Origin: a virus
Virus record (IMG/VR): IMGVR_UViG_3300010391_000181
Location: 1-27,841 of that record
Strand: one strand, 5' to 3'
Length of the DNA: 27,841 bases
The position numbers and the translations under genes were made by a program. Below, in pieces: positions 15,536 through 22,950 of the stretch (its first letter is position 1; every line of letters starts with the position of its first letter). The notes beneath the pieces are model-generated. The model did no database searches, was not told the DNA's origin, and saw only the letters and a program-made list of their open reading frames with translations.

Positions 15536-16866
15536 GGTCCCTCTCGGCGGACGCGCTCGCTCAGATCGCGCGGCGCTCGGGCTGCCGGTGGGACGTCGTC
15601 GCCGAGTGGCATTACGACACGTGCGATCCGGCGGCGGTTCGGACGATCTCCTCGTCCGGGCGCGACGCGAGCGGAGTCTTCTCTCCCTCGGCGTTCCGTC
15701 TCGTCGACGCCGATATGGACTGGAACCTCCCGCAGTACGGCGAGTCGTTCGTCCTTCCGACGGTCTCGCTCGCGGTCGCGGCGACCGAGGCCGGCTCCTC
15801 CGGCTGGAAGTGGGGCGAGTCCGGAGACCCGTTCTATCGGAAACCGCTCTTCTCCGATCGCGGGGCGCTCGTCCTCAAGGCGCGCGTCTGGCTCCCGGGC
15901 TCCTCGACGTACGAGAATATTACGCTCGCGACCTGCGGGCGCGCCGAGCCGGAGTTCCGGGGAGATCCTCCGGTCCTGACCCTGCAAGCGACGCATCGCC
16001 TCGCGGCGAACTTCGATCGGAAGATCGCGACGGCGAGTCATTCGCACGAGCTACCAAACTACTGGGACCTTGTCTTCGGGCCGGCGTACTCGATCCTCGA
16101 TCCGTCGTACGACGTCGCGACGATCGCGGACCTCTCGGCGGAGCTACGCGGGTGGGCGGTCGGCGGGAGTGGGAGCGGGATTCGGCTCCAGAACTTCTAT
16201 CCGGAGAACACGCGGCGGGCGGACGTCGCCTTCGACCTGCTCCGGTATGCGATCGCCTCGCCGTTCATTGACGGGAGCGGTCGCCTCTCGGCGTTCCCGT
16301 GGAGGAGCGAAGCCTCGCCGACTCCCGACCTGACGTGGACCGAGGACCTCGGCTGCTTCGTCGCCGGGACCTATCGGATGCGCCTCGGGCTCGATCGCGT
16401 CTCGACCTGCGTCGGCTACTCCTGCAATCTGATCGTGCGCGACGTCATTGATACGACGGTCTCGCCGGCGTCCGGCGTCCGGGTCTACGTCGCCGGGACC
16501 GGGGGCGACGTCTCCGGCAACGGGGGGGACGTACAGGTCCGGTACGGCTCGATGCGGCGAGACTTGTCGTTCGATCAACAGTGGGCGTACGCGGACCCGA
16601 CGCAGCAGTACTACAAACTAATGGGACTCTTCGCGATCGGCGACCTCTCGCAGGGGTTCAAGATCCCGACCGTCCTGACGACCGAGGTCCCGTTCGCGCG
16701 AGGCCTGCCGGCGGAACCCGGCGACCTCGTCTCGATTACCCTGCCGGCGCTCGGGCTCACGAACCACCTCTTCCGGATCGAGCGGCTCCGTCCCTCGCTC
16801 GGGAAGAAGTCGTTCGAGGTCACGATGCACGACCGGATTACGTTCCCCGACCTCACGCCGTCCTGA
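15532..16866 (+). CDS. Tail tip / baseplate hub protein
   Basis: A 444-residue protein starting at GTG 15532 in a GTGA overlap with the Dit-like gene and lying before the fibre gene. It is beta-rich with many aromatic residues (RWDVVAEWHYDTCDP, GSSGWKWGESGDPFYRKPLF, ELPNYWDLVFGPAYSILDPS). Repeated hub-like segments follow (LGLDRVSTCVGYSCNLIVRD, EPGDLVSITLPALGL, FRIERLRPSLGKKSFEVTMH), the last resembling the end of tail hub proteins that carry measured-field-like modules. It probably forms the central hub or Tal-like tip. No catalytic motif is evident. Confidence 0.68.
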   Translation: MRSLSADALAQIARRSGCRWDVVAEWHYDTCDPAAVRTISSSGRDASGVFSPSAFRLVDADMDWNLPQYGESFVLPTVSLAVAATEAGSSGWKWGESGDPFYRKPLFSDRGALVLKARVWLPGSSTYENITLATCGRAEPEFRGDPPVLTLQATHRLAANFDRKIATASHSHELPNYWDLVFGPAYSILDPSYDVATIADLSAELRGWAVGGSGSGIRLQNFYPENTRRADVAFDLLRYAIASPFIDGSGRLSAFPWRSEASPTPDLTWTEDLGCFVAGTYRMRLGLDRVSTCVGYSCNLIVRDVIDTTVSPASGVRVYVAGTGGDVSGNGGDVQVRYGSMRRDLSFDQQWAYADPTQQYYKLMGLFAIGDLSQGFKIPTVLTTEVPFARGLPAEPGDLVSITLPALGLTNHLFRIERLRPSLGKKSFEVTMHDRITFPDLTPS

Positions 16867-16884
16867 CGGCGAGGAGACGAAGCG

Positions 16885-17505
16885 ATGTCCGTCGAAGGCG
16901 CTACCGGGGCTCCGATCTCTCCTCCGTACGCGATGACCGCGCACGCGGCGTCGCACCAGCCGGGGGGCTCGGACGCGATGGCCGTCGACGCGGCGGCGGC
17001 GACCGGCTCCCTCCGGACGCTCGGGGTCTCGGCGACCTCGGCGGCGGCGGGGAACGCGGCGTGGCCGGTCGGGTCGATCTTCCTCTCGGTCGTCTCGACG
17101 AGTCCGGCGACGCTCCTCGGGTACGGGACGTGGTCAGCGATCGGGGCCGGGCGCGTCCTCGTCGGGCTCGACTCCGGGGACGCCGACTTCGACGTCGTCG
17201 AGGAGACCGGCGGAGCGAAGACCGTCGCGGCGGCTGGATCGAACGCGGCGGAGGCAGCGCATACGCATAGCGTCACGGCGCAGGGTACGGTCGCGGCGAT
17301 CGCGTCGTTCTCGGAGGCGGCAACGACGAAGGGTGCGGGTCTCTCGAACGCGGCTCCGTCTCCGCATACGCATCCGGCTCCGGTATTTACCGGGAGCCCG
17401 GTCGCGAGCGGGGCGGGGAGTTCGCACAATCATACCTTCACCGGGAGCGCGACTAGTGTCGTGCAACCCTATCTCGTATGCTACATGTGGAAGCGGACGG
17501 CGTGA
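16885..17505 (+). CDS. Tail fibre tip with metal-binding His motifs (T4 gp10-like C-terminal domain)
   Basis: A 206-residue protein with an N-terminal low-complexity Ala-rich region (HAASHQPGGSDAMAVDAAAA) and a C-terminal collar/fibre domain (about 60-206): WPVGSIFLSVVSTSPATLLG, GTWSAIGAGRVLVGLDSGD, ETGGAKT, then three HxH motifs (126-128 HTH, 161-163 HTH, 181-183 HNH) and the ending QPYLVCYMWKRTA. In related phage fibres such His pairs bind metal ions along a trimeric needle. It is the last tail gene before the lysis genes, so it is a good candidate receptor-contact protein. ATG 16885 has GAGGAG upstream. Confidence 0.88.
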   Translation: MSVEGATGAPISPPYAMTAHAASHQPGGSDAMAVDAAAATGSLRTLGVSATSAAAGNAAWPVGSIFLSVVSTSPATLLGYGTWSAIGAGRVLVGLDSGDADFDVVEETGGAKTVAAAGSNAAEAAHTHSVTAQGTVAAIASFSEAATTKGAGLSNAAPSPHTHPAPVFTGSPVASGAGSSHNHTFTGSATSVVQPYLVCYMWKRTA

Positions 17506-17531
17506 TCTCGATACCGTAGGTGGGAGACCGG

Positions 17532-17858
17532 ATGGCGCGGGACGGGAACGGAGGGATCTCGGCGACGGCTCGAGCGGTGATCTTCCTCGCGGGGATCGTC
17601 GGCTCGGCGTTCGTCGCGGGAGTCTCGGTCATGGGGTTCATGTCCGATCGGTTCGTTCCTCGATCGGAGGCCGGGGAGTTCGTCTCCGAGGTCGACTATG
17701 CGGCTCACGTGAAGTGGGGCGAGACGAAGTCGATCGAGTACGGGACGGCGATCACCGTCCTCTCGGCGGATATCCGGAGCCTCGACGCGACAATGAAGAA
17801 GGTCGCCGAGGACGTCGCGTGGATGCGCGGGCGCGCCGAAAGGGAGGCGAGGCGATGA
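17532..17858 (+). CDS. Single-TM coiled-coil protein, candidate holin or lysis accessory
   Basis: A 108-residue protein with one strong membrane segment (about 12-37, ARAVIFLAGIVGSAFVAG) and a cytoplasmic or periplasmic amphipathic helix at the end (about 75-105, VLSADIRSLDATMKKVAEDV, then AWMRGRAE). ATG 17532 is preferred over GTG 17520 because TGGGAG lies 6-7 nt upstream of it. Its stop overlaps the lysozyme start (ATGA at 17855-17858). Small one-TM proteins with a coiled coil next to an endolysin are often holins, pinholins or spanin-like helpers. No lipobox is seen. Confidence 0.7.
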   Translation: MARDGNGGISATARAVIFLAGIVGSAFVAGVSVMGFMSDRFVPRSEAGEFVSEVDYAAHVKWGETKSIEYGTAITVLSADIRSLDATMKKVAEDVAWMRGRAEREARR

Positions 17859-18424
17859 GTCCCGGCGGAGACTTCGAGATCGGCGTGACCTTCGTCCTCG
17901 GGGCCGGCGTCGAGGGCGGGTTCTCGAACGACCCGGACGACCCGGGAGGCGCGACGAACCGGGGGATCTCGCTCCGGGCGGTACGGCTCCGGGATCACGA
18001 CCGGGACGGGCTCCTCGACTTCGACCTCGACCGGGACGGCGACGTCGACGAGGATGATATGCGACTCGTATCCGAGGCGGACGCGAGGCGGGTCCTCGTC
18101 GAAGACTACTGGCAGCCTTCCCGGGCATTCCTCCTCCCGAGGCGGCTCGCGATCGCGGTCTTCGACGCGGCGGTCAACTGCGGGCCGCGCGTCGCCGTGG
18201 CGCTGCTCCAGCGCGCGCTCGGGCTCAAGGAGGACGGGATCGTCGGGCCGAAGACGGTCGCGGCGGCGACCCGGGACCCGGAGGCTCTCGCGCGGTACGG
18301 CGCGGCGAGGGCGCGGTTCTACCTCGGGCGCAAGGCGAAGAACGGGTCTCCGTCGAAGTATATCGACGGCTGGCTCAAGCGGACGTACCTCCTCGCCGAA
18401 TACCTCGGCGGGGTTCCTTTATAA
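17855..18424 (+). CDS. GH108 family lysozyme (endolysin)
   Basis: A 189-residue muramidase predicted to cleave the glycan backbone of peptidoglycan for host lysis. The GH108 signature is clear: VEGGFSNDPDDPGGATNRGI (about 19-38), with E20 as the catalytic acid. Downstream come VLVEDYWQPSR and AIAVFDAAVNCGPRVAV (about 99-115), then a C-terminal peptidoglycan-binding-3-like helical part (ALGLKEDGIVGPKTVAAATR). Inserted at about 47-68 is a calcium-loop pair, DHDRDGLLD and DLDRDGDVDEDD, like an EF-hand/dockerin repeat. No signal peptide is present, so a holin is required; candidates flank it. Confidence 0.92.
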   Translation: MSPGGDFEIGVTFVLGAGVEGGFSNDPDDPGGATNRGISLRAVRLRDHDRDGLLDFDLDRDGDVDEDDMRLVSEADARRVLVEDYWQPSRAFLLPRRLAIAVFDAAVNCGPRVAVALLQRALGLKEDGIVGPKTVAAATRDPEALARYGAARARFYLGRKAKNGSPSKYIDGWLKRTYLLAEYLGGVPL

Positions 18425-18439
18425 CCGGGAGGCGCGGCG

Positions 18440-19852
18440 ATGAACGAGGACGTGGCGGCAGGGACGCAGGAGACGCCGGCAGAACCGAAGGAAGATACCG
18501 GGCTCCCGGCGGCGGTCGCCGTCGAGGAGGACGGCGAGAAGAAGACGCTCGGGGAGGCGCTCCGGGAGCTCTCCGCCGAGTCGCTCGCCGTGATCGTCTC
18601 CCGGATGCCGAAGCTCCCCGGAGACGGGGAGATCCTCGCGGCGTACGAGGCGCGGATGAAGTCCCGAGACCGGGCGAAGCTCGCGCTCGTTATGATCGTC
18701 CGGGACGCCGACAAGGAGCTCCTCGGGGTCGACGCTCACGGGAACCTCTCGGTCGGGATGCTCTCTCGGGTCGCCGGCGAGGTCTGGGATACCGTCGTCG
18801 TCGATACCGGCTCGAAGGATAAGACGCCTTCGCTCGCGACGGAGCTCGGGGCGCGAGTCTACTCGTACTCGTGGAATCAGGACTTCGCGGCGGCACGGAA
18901 CTTCGCGATCTCGAAGGTCAGGCCGGGCGCGCGATTCATCCTCCACCTCGACGCGGACGAGGTCCTCTCCCGGGAGTTCGTCGCGCGGCTCAACGCGATG
19001 CTCGAAGACGCTCCAGACAATCGCTGTTACGCGGTTCCCCTTGAGATCCAGAACACGGACGGGCCGCTCGAGGGCGGGATCACGATGCAGGTCCGGGTCT
19101 TCCCGGTCATGTGGGGCGAGGACGGGCTCCCTCGGGTTCGCTTCGAGGGCGCGATCCACGAGCAGATCCGCTACTCCCTCGAAGAGCTCGGCTGCGAGGA
19201 GGAGATCGCCTCGAATATCCGGATCGTCCATACCGGGTACGCGGACCCGGACCGGACGAAGCTCAAGTGCGTTCGGAACCGCGAGATCCTCGAACGGGAG
19301 CTCGACAACCCGTGTCGCCGGCGTCCGAAGTACGAGATCCTCTGGCACCTCTCGAAGTGCGAGGCGGCGCTCGGGCATACCCGGAAGGCGCTCGACCTCG
19401 TGATCGCCGTCGCCATGGACCCGGACGCGCGCTCGAAGTCGAAGTGGCTCGGGAAGTCGGCGTTCCGCTGGTGGGGCGAGCTCCTCTCCCGGGAGGGGTC
19501 TCCGCTCCTCGCGATCCGAGTCTGGGAGGAAGCCGAGGGGCTCTACCCGGACGACCCGATGTTCCCGGCGCTGATCGGGTTCCACCTGAAGGCGCTCGGC
19601 GCTCGGGACGAGGCGATCGCGAAGCTCCTCGGCGCTGCGGGCCGGGACTATCCGGTCTCGGCGCTCGACGTCCCGGTACAGGAGATCCGGGCGCGGATCG
19701 CGAACGACCTCGTCCAGCTCCTACGCGAGAAGGCGTACGGGACGAAGGGCCTCTCCCGGGCGGAGAAGATCAAGCTCCTGACCGAGGCCAATAAGTGGGA
19801 GACCGAGCGTGACACGGCGTTCTCCTCGACGACCGTGGTTCGTCCGGGATGA
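18440..19852 (+). CDS. GT2 glycosyltransferase with C-terminal helical (TPR-like) region
   Basis: At 470 residues this protein has an acidic N-terminus (1-75), a GT2 domain (about 80-265) and a helical tail (about 270-440). GT2 landmarks are LALVMIVRDADKELLG (81-96), VVVDTGSKDKTPSLA (119-133), DFAAARNFAI (148-157), FILHLDADEVL (166-176, DXD) and FEGAIHEQIRY (235-245). The set DTGSxDxT, DFAxxRN and DADE is that of SunS-like and TPR-linked GT2 enzymes that often glycosylate proteins. Repeated Trp/Leu helices in the tail (CEAALGHTRKALDLVIAVAM, GARDEAIAKLLGAAG) suggest TPRs for acceptor binding. GGGAGG precedes ATG 18440. It lies between lysozyme and holin candidates. Confidence 0.87.
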   Translation: MNEDVAAGTQETPAEPKEDTGLPAAVAVEEDGEKKTLGEALRELSAESLAVIVSRMPKLPGDGEILAAYEARMKSRDRAKLALVMIVRDADKELLGVDAHGNLSVGMLSRVAGEVWDTVVVDTGSKDKTPSLATELGARVYSYSWNQDFAAARNFAISKVRPGARFILHLDADEVLSREFVARLNAMLEDAPDNRCYAVPLEIQNTDGPLEGGITMQVRVFPVMWGEDGLPRVRFEGAIHEQIRYSLEELGCEEEIASNIRIVHTGYADPDRTKLKCVRNREILERELDNPCRRRPKYEILWHLSKCEAALGHTRKALDLVIAVAMDPDARSKSKWLGKSAFRWWGELLSREGSPLLAIRVWEEAEGLYPDDPMFPALIGFHLKALGARDEAIAKLLGAAGRDYPVSALDVPVQEIRARIANDLVQLLREKAYGTKGLSRAEKIKLLTEANKWETERDTAFSSTTVVRPG

Positions 19853-19947
19853 CCGACGGCGAGCGCGGTCTCGAACCGGCTCCGGCGCGGTTTACGCCGG
19901 AATACTCCCGGGTACCGATCGTGGTCCCGGAACCGAAGGAGGGCTCG

Positions 19948-20130
19948 ATGAAGAAGATCAAGCTCCCCGAGATCACGACGACCTCGGGGATCGGCCTCTG
20001 GATACTGACGATCGCGAACGCGCTCCGGGAGGCTCAGTCCCCGGACGGGCACGTGAACGTCCTCCTCACGATCGGCGGGTTCCTCGCCGGGCTCCTCGGG
20101 GTCCGGGCGTCGCAGGCTCCGAAGAAGTGA
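19948..20130 (+). CDS. Small membrane protein, holin candidate
   Basis: A 60-residue protein with two hydrophobic segments (about 13-25, GIGLWILTIANAL; 37-52, VNVLLTIGGFLAGLLG) and a Lys-rich end. ATG 19948 is preferred because AAGGAGG (19936-19942) precedes it by 5 nt. An in-frame ATG at 19849, overlapping the glycosyltransferase stop, would add 33 Pro/Glu-rich residues and cannot be excluded. Size and topology suit a small holin, but short two-helix proteins have other roles. Confidence 0.65.
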   Translation: MKKIKLPEITTTSGIGLWILTIANALREAQSPDGHVNVLLTIGGFLAGLLGVRASQAPKK

Positions 20131-20438
20131 AGCGGGTCCTCGAAGCGATCGGGGCCGGGGTGGCCGGCGTCGTCGGCTCCCCGGTCCTTGTCCGGACCGT
20201 CCGGTTCCTCGCCGGGCGGGTCCGCGAGGCGACCTCTCGAACCTTCCTCCTCGCCGGGGGCGGGACCGCTGCCGTCCTCTGGCTGGCAGCGCACGGGGCC
20301 GGTGGCTGGAGTTTCGCGGCGGTCGCCGGGATCTCCGTCGCAGCGCTCCTCTCCGGCGCGTGGGAGGCGAGATCCTCGGAAGCGATCCGGGCGGAGGTCT
20401 TCCGGGTCCTCCGGGACGAGGTCTCGAAAGAAGCTTGA
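20127..20438 (+). CDS. Two-TM membrane protein, holin or antiholin candidate
   Basis: A 103-residue protein starting at GTG 20127 in a GTGA overlap with the preceding membrane gene. A moderately hydrophobic N-terminus (VLEAIGAGVAGVVGSP) is followed by two clear membrane helices (about 40-56, FLLAGGGTAAVLWLAA; 61-77, WSFAAVAGISVAALLSG) and a charged C-terminal helix (EAIRAEVFRVLRDEVSKE). Pairing with another small membrane protein after an endolysin suggests a holin/antiholin pair. No family recognised. Confidence 0.65.
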   Translation: MKRVLEAIGAGVAGVVGSPVLVRTVRFLAGRVREATSRTFLLAGGGTAAVLWLAAHGAGGWSFAAVAGISVAALLSGAWEARSSEAIRAEVFRVLRDEVSKEA

Positions 20439-20464
20439 CGTCGCCGGGTCCTCCCGGATAACCT
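20435..20464 (+). promoter_or_regulatory. Candidate sigma70-like promoter P1
   Basis: TTGACG (20435-20440), an 18-nt spacer and TAACCT (20459-20464) lie in the only gap of about 50 nt between the lysis genes and the glycosyltransferase at 20489. Its architecture matches the other two promoter-like sites. The -35 overlaps the preceding stop codon and the -10 is imperfect. Confidence 0.45.
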
Positions 20465-20488
20465 CTCCGATCGAAGGAGGACGTGGCA

Positions 20489-21316
20489 ATGCACTCCGTC
20501 GTGATCGTGACCCGGAACTCGGCTGCCGATATCCGGGCCTGTATCCTCTCCGTCGCGCGCGCTCTACCGGACTATGCCGGCGAGATCGTCGTCGTCGACA
20601 ACGCTTCCGAGGACGCGACGCTCGACGCGGCGCTCCTCGCGGCGGAGGAGATCCCGCGCGACCTCCGGAACGTCAAGATCCGATCTCTCGAAGCGAACCT
20701 CGGGTACGCGGCGGCGGCGAACCTCGGCGCGGCGGAAGCGTCCGACGAGGTCCTCTTCTTCCTCAACCCGGATACCGTCCTCCCTCCCGAGGGCCTCTCG
20801 CGCCTCGCGGCTCATCTCCTCCCGGGCGTCGCCGGCGTCGGGCCGGTCTCGAACTATTCCTCGGGGCCCCAGAAGTACGCCGGCTGGATGCCTCCGAACG
20901 ACCCGCGCGCACGGACGCGGGAGTTCCTCGCGACCGACTCCCTCCTCCGCGAAGCGAACGCCGGTCGCGCCTTCGACGCGAAGGTCCTGATCGGCTTCGC
21001 GCTCGCGATCCATCGGGCCGCGTGGGAGGCTCTCGGGCCGTTCGACGAGGGCTACATCCTCGGGCTCGAAGACCTCGAATGGTCGCTCCGCGCGCGGCGC
21101 GCCGGGTGGCGGCTCTCCGTCGCGACCGACGTACTCGTCTATCACAAGGGGCAGGCAAGCTTCGCGAGCCTCCCGGGCTCGAAGCGTTACGAACTCGAAC
21201 GGCGGAGCCGGAATCATCTCCGCGCGAAGCTCCGCGAGTGGTACGGGCCGGTCCCTCCGCTCGCGAAGGAACTCTGGAACCTCGGCTGGTTCGATACCCG
21301 GAGGGACGACGAATGA
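20489..21316 (+). CDS. GT2 glycosyltransferase (rhamnosyltransferase-like)
   Basis: A compact 275-residue GT2 enzyme beginning directly with the first strand: MHSVVIVTRNSAADI, then EIVVVDNASEDATL (32-45), NLGYAAAANLGA (70-81), LFFLNPDTVLPP (89-100, NPDT as the metal site) and YILGLEDLEWSLRARRAG (189-206) with VYHKGQASF after it. The motif set is that of rhamnosyl- and related GT2 enzymes of polysaccharide synthesis. The ATG has GGAGGA 7 nt upstream within a 16-nt initiation region identical to that at 11653. It is the first gene after promoter P1. Donor and acceptor unknown. Confidence 0.9.
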   Translation: MHSVVIVTRNSAADIRACILSVARALPDYAGEIVVVDNASEDATLDAALLAAEEIPRDLRNVKIRSLEANLGYAAAANLGAAEASDEVLFFLNPDTVLPPEGLSRLAAHLLPGVAGVGPVSNYSSGPQKYAGWMPPNDPRARTREFLATDSLLREANAGRAFDAKVLIGFALAIHRAAWEALGPFDEGYILGLEDLEWSLRARRAGWRLSVATDVLVYHKGQASFASLPGSKRYELERRSRNHLRAKLREWYGPVPPLAKELWNLGWFDTRRDDE

Positions 21317-21393
21317 AGGTCAAGCTCGCGGGAGGACGTCACGACGGGGTCGTCGTCGAGTGGCCTCGTGCCGATATCCGTCGAATGAAGTGA
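21313..21393 (+). CDS. 26-residue microprotein, possibly a truncated gene start
   Basis: ATG 21313 overlaps the glycosyltransferase stop (ATGA) and encodes MKVKLAGGRHDGVVVEWP plus eight residues, ending at TGA 21391-21393. Phages often encode small proteins beginning MKVRLVGGPxDGxVVEVP that are two to three times longer. This one could be a shortened version. The next ORF continues in the same frame after the TGA. Confidence 0.5.
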   Translation: MKVKLAGGRHDGVVVEWPRADIRRMK

Positions 21394-21399
21394 CCGGAG

Positions 21400-21591
21400 A
21401 TGGACGCGGACGGGCTCTGGGCCCTGACCTTCGAGATCCGCGACCGGGACGAGGACGGGCTCCCCGTCGCCGAACTCGTCGAGCGGGAGAAGATCAACGC
21501 GGGACCTCCGCCGGCGTCCGAGGAGTTCCCGGTCGGGAGGCTCTTCGAGGTCCGGTTCTGTCCGTTCTGCGGCGGTAGGCTTCACCAATGA
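21400..21591 (+). CDS. Small protein with a C-terminal CPFCGG zinc-knuckle-like motif
   Basis: A 63-residue protein, acidic in the first half (FEIRDRDEDGLPVAELVERE) and ending RFCPFCGGRLHQ with C54, C57 and H62. One CxxC pair suggests a half zinc site, perhaps completed by dimerisation. Its ribosome site is poor (GGAG touching the ATG). It is in frame with the preceding 26-residue ORF, only one TGA apart, so it may be the second half of a disrupted or read-through gene. It overlaps the methyltransferase by 4 nt. Confidence 0.6.
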   Translation: MDADGLWALTFEIRDRDEDGLPVAELVEREKINAGPPPASEEFPVGRLFEVRFCPFCGGRLHQ

Positions 21592-22340
21592 TCGACGACC
21601 TCGACCTCCCTCCTCCGGCGATGCGCGACTGGATCGGCTCGCGGTCGAACGCCGACTTCCTCGCGTGGGGCGGATACTTCTGGCGGAAGCTCCGGATCGC
21701 CTTCGGGCTCCGTCCCGAGAGCCGGGTCCTCGAAGTCGGATGCGGTCCCGGGAGCCTCGCGCGCTGGATCGCGCCGGACCTCCGGTCGCCGGGGTCGTAC
21801 GTCGGCTTCGATATCAACCCGGAGGCGATCGCGGTCTGCGCGACGACGATCTCCGCGCGGTTCCCTCTCGCGCGGTTCGAGTTCGCGAACCTCCGGAACG
21901 TGTACGCGAGAGACAATACGGGAAGCGCGGCGGAGTATCGGTTCCCGGCGGAGGACGGCTCGATCGACGTCGTCGCCGGGATCTCTCTCTGGACGCATCT
22001 CCTCGCGAACGACGCGCGAGCCTATCTCCGCGAGGTCGCGCGCGTCCTCGCTCCGGAGGGCAAGGCGCTTATCACGCTCCTCCTCGGTCCGGATACGGTC
22101 CTCCCTCCGTCCTCGATACCGGGGCCGGACGGGCTCGTCCTCCCGAGGCTCCCGAGCGGGGAGTACGCTCACTCGGAGTGGCTCGTCGCGTACCCGTTCG
22201 AGACCTTCTCGGACCTCGCGCTCGACGCCGGACTCGAAGCGGAGATCGAGGAGCGCGGAGACTGGCGTCGCGTCGTCGCCGACGGAGAGAACCCGGACTC
22301 GTGGACGCAGGATATCATCCGAATCAGGAGGGCGTCGTGA
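21588..22340 (+). CDS. Class I SAM-dependent methyltransferase
   Basis: A 250-residue Rossmann-fold methyltransferase. Motif I is VLEVGCGPGSLARWI (about 47-61); the acidic residue binding the SAM ribose follows in YVGFDINPEAI (71-81). Later motifs are SIDVVAGISLWTHLL and REVARVLAPEGKALITLLLG. The arrangement matches Methyltransf_11/25-type small-molecule or sugar methyltransferases rather than DNA methylases, as no DPPY or PCQ motif is present. Starts at ATG 21588 in an ATGA overlap. Lying within the sugar-gene block, it may O-methylate a sugar, as in capped polysaccharides. That target is inference. Confidence 0.88.
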   Translation: MIDDLDLPPPAMRDWIGSRSNADFLAWGGYFWRKLRIAFGLRPESRVLEVGCGPGSLARWIAPDLRSPGSYVGFDINPEAIAVCATTISARFPLARFEFANLRNVYARDNTGSAAEYRFPAEDGSIDVVAGISLWTHLLANDARAYLREVARVLAPEGKALITLLLGPDTVLPPSSIPGPDGLVLPRLPSGEYAHSEWLVAYPFETFSDLALDAGLEAEIEERGDWRRVVADGENPDSWTQDIIRIRRAS

Positions 22341-22933
22341 AGAAGACTATCGTCGTCGCGAGGTACGCGGAGCCGCTCGACTGGCTCGCGCGGGTCCCGG
22401 AGGACTGGCAGATCGAGATCGTGAATAAGGGCGAGATCCTCGCGCCGTTCCCGCTCGAGGCGCTCTCGGCGCGTACTTACTGGACGATGGCCGAGAACGT
22501 CGGGCGCGAGGGAGGGACGTTCCTCCGCGCGATCGAGCGTGCGCGCGCCGAGGGCGGCGACCCGGACGATCTCTTCGCCTTCCTGCAAGGGAAGCCGGAG
22601 GACCACGTCCCGGAGGCTCCGGAGCTCCTCGCGATCGAGCCGAACGGCGACTTCCGGGAGCTCGGGCGTACCTTCCTCTGCGACGCGAAGGGGATGCCGC
22701 ACCATTGGGAGCCGCTCCCGCTCGCCGAGTCGTTCGAGTTCGTATTCGAGCGCAAGGCTCCCGAGCGGTTCCGGTTTATCGTCGGGGCGCAGTTCCTCGC
22801 GCGTCGCTCGCTCCTCGCAGTGATCTCCGAGGCGGAACTCCGGCGCGCGACGATGCTAACCGAGGAGACGCCGGCGGGTCCGTGGGTTATGGAACGTCTC
22901 TGGATGTACCTCCTCCGCTGCGACGAACGCTAA
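22337..22933 (+). CDS. DUF3431-like protein (glycosyltransferase-associated)
   Basis: A 198-residue protein starting at GTG 22337 (GTGA overlap). The sequence follows the DUF3431 pattern: TIVVARYAEPLDWL (about 4-17), IEIVNKGEIL, ENVGREGGTFLRAIERA (about 51-67) and DLFAFLQGKPEDHVPE. DUF3431 proteins occur in bacteria and fungi near sugar-transfer genes and are thought to have a glycosyltransferase-like fold, but the activity is not established. The surrounding glycosyltransferase and methyltransferase support a carbohydrate role. I recognise the family from motifs only. Confidence 0.78.
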   Translation: MKKTIVVARYAEPLDWLARVPEDWQIEIVNKGEILAPFPLEALSARTYWTMAENVGREGGTFLRAIERARAEGGDPDDLFAFLQGKPEDHVPEAPELLAIEPNGDFRELGRTFLCDAKGMPHHWEPLPLAESFEFVFERKAPERFRFIVGAQFLARRSLLAVISEAELRRATMLTEETPAGPWVMERLWMYLLRCDER

Positions 22934-22950
22934 ACCGAAAGGAGTTCGAG

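Noticed and set aside
21391-21393. TGA as a reassigned sense codon in this phage
   Set aside because: TGA is used as the normal stop in many genes here, often within ATGA overlaps, so general reassignment is excluded. Only local readthrough or mutation remains possible.
21588-22340. DNA methyltransferase
   Set aside because: No DPPY/NPPY or PCQ motif; the pattern is that of small-molecule or sugar methyltransferases.
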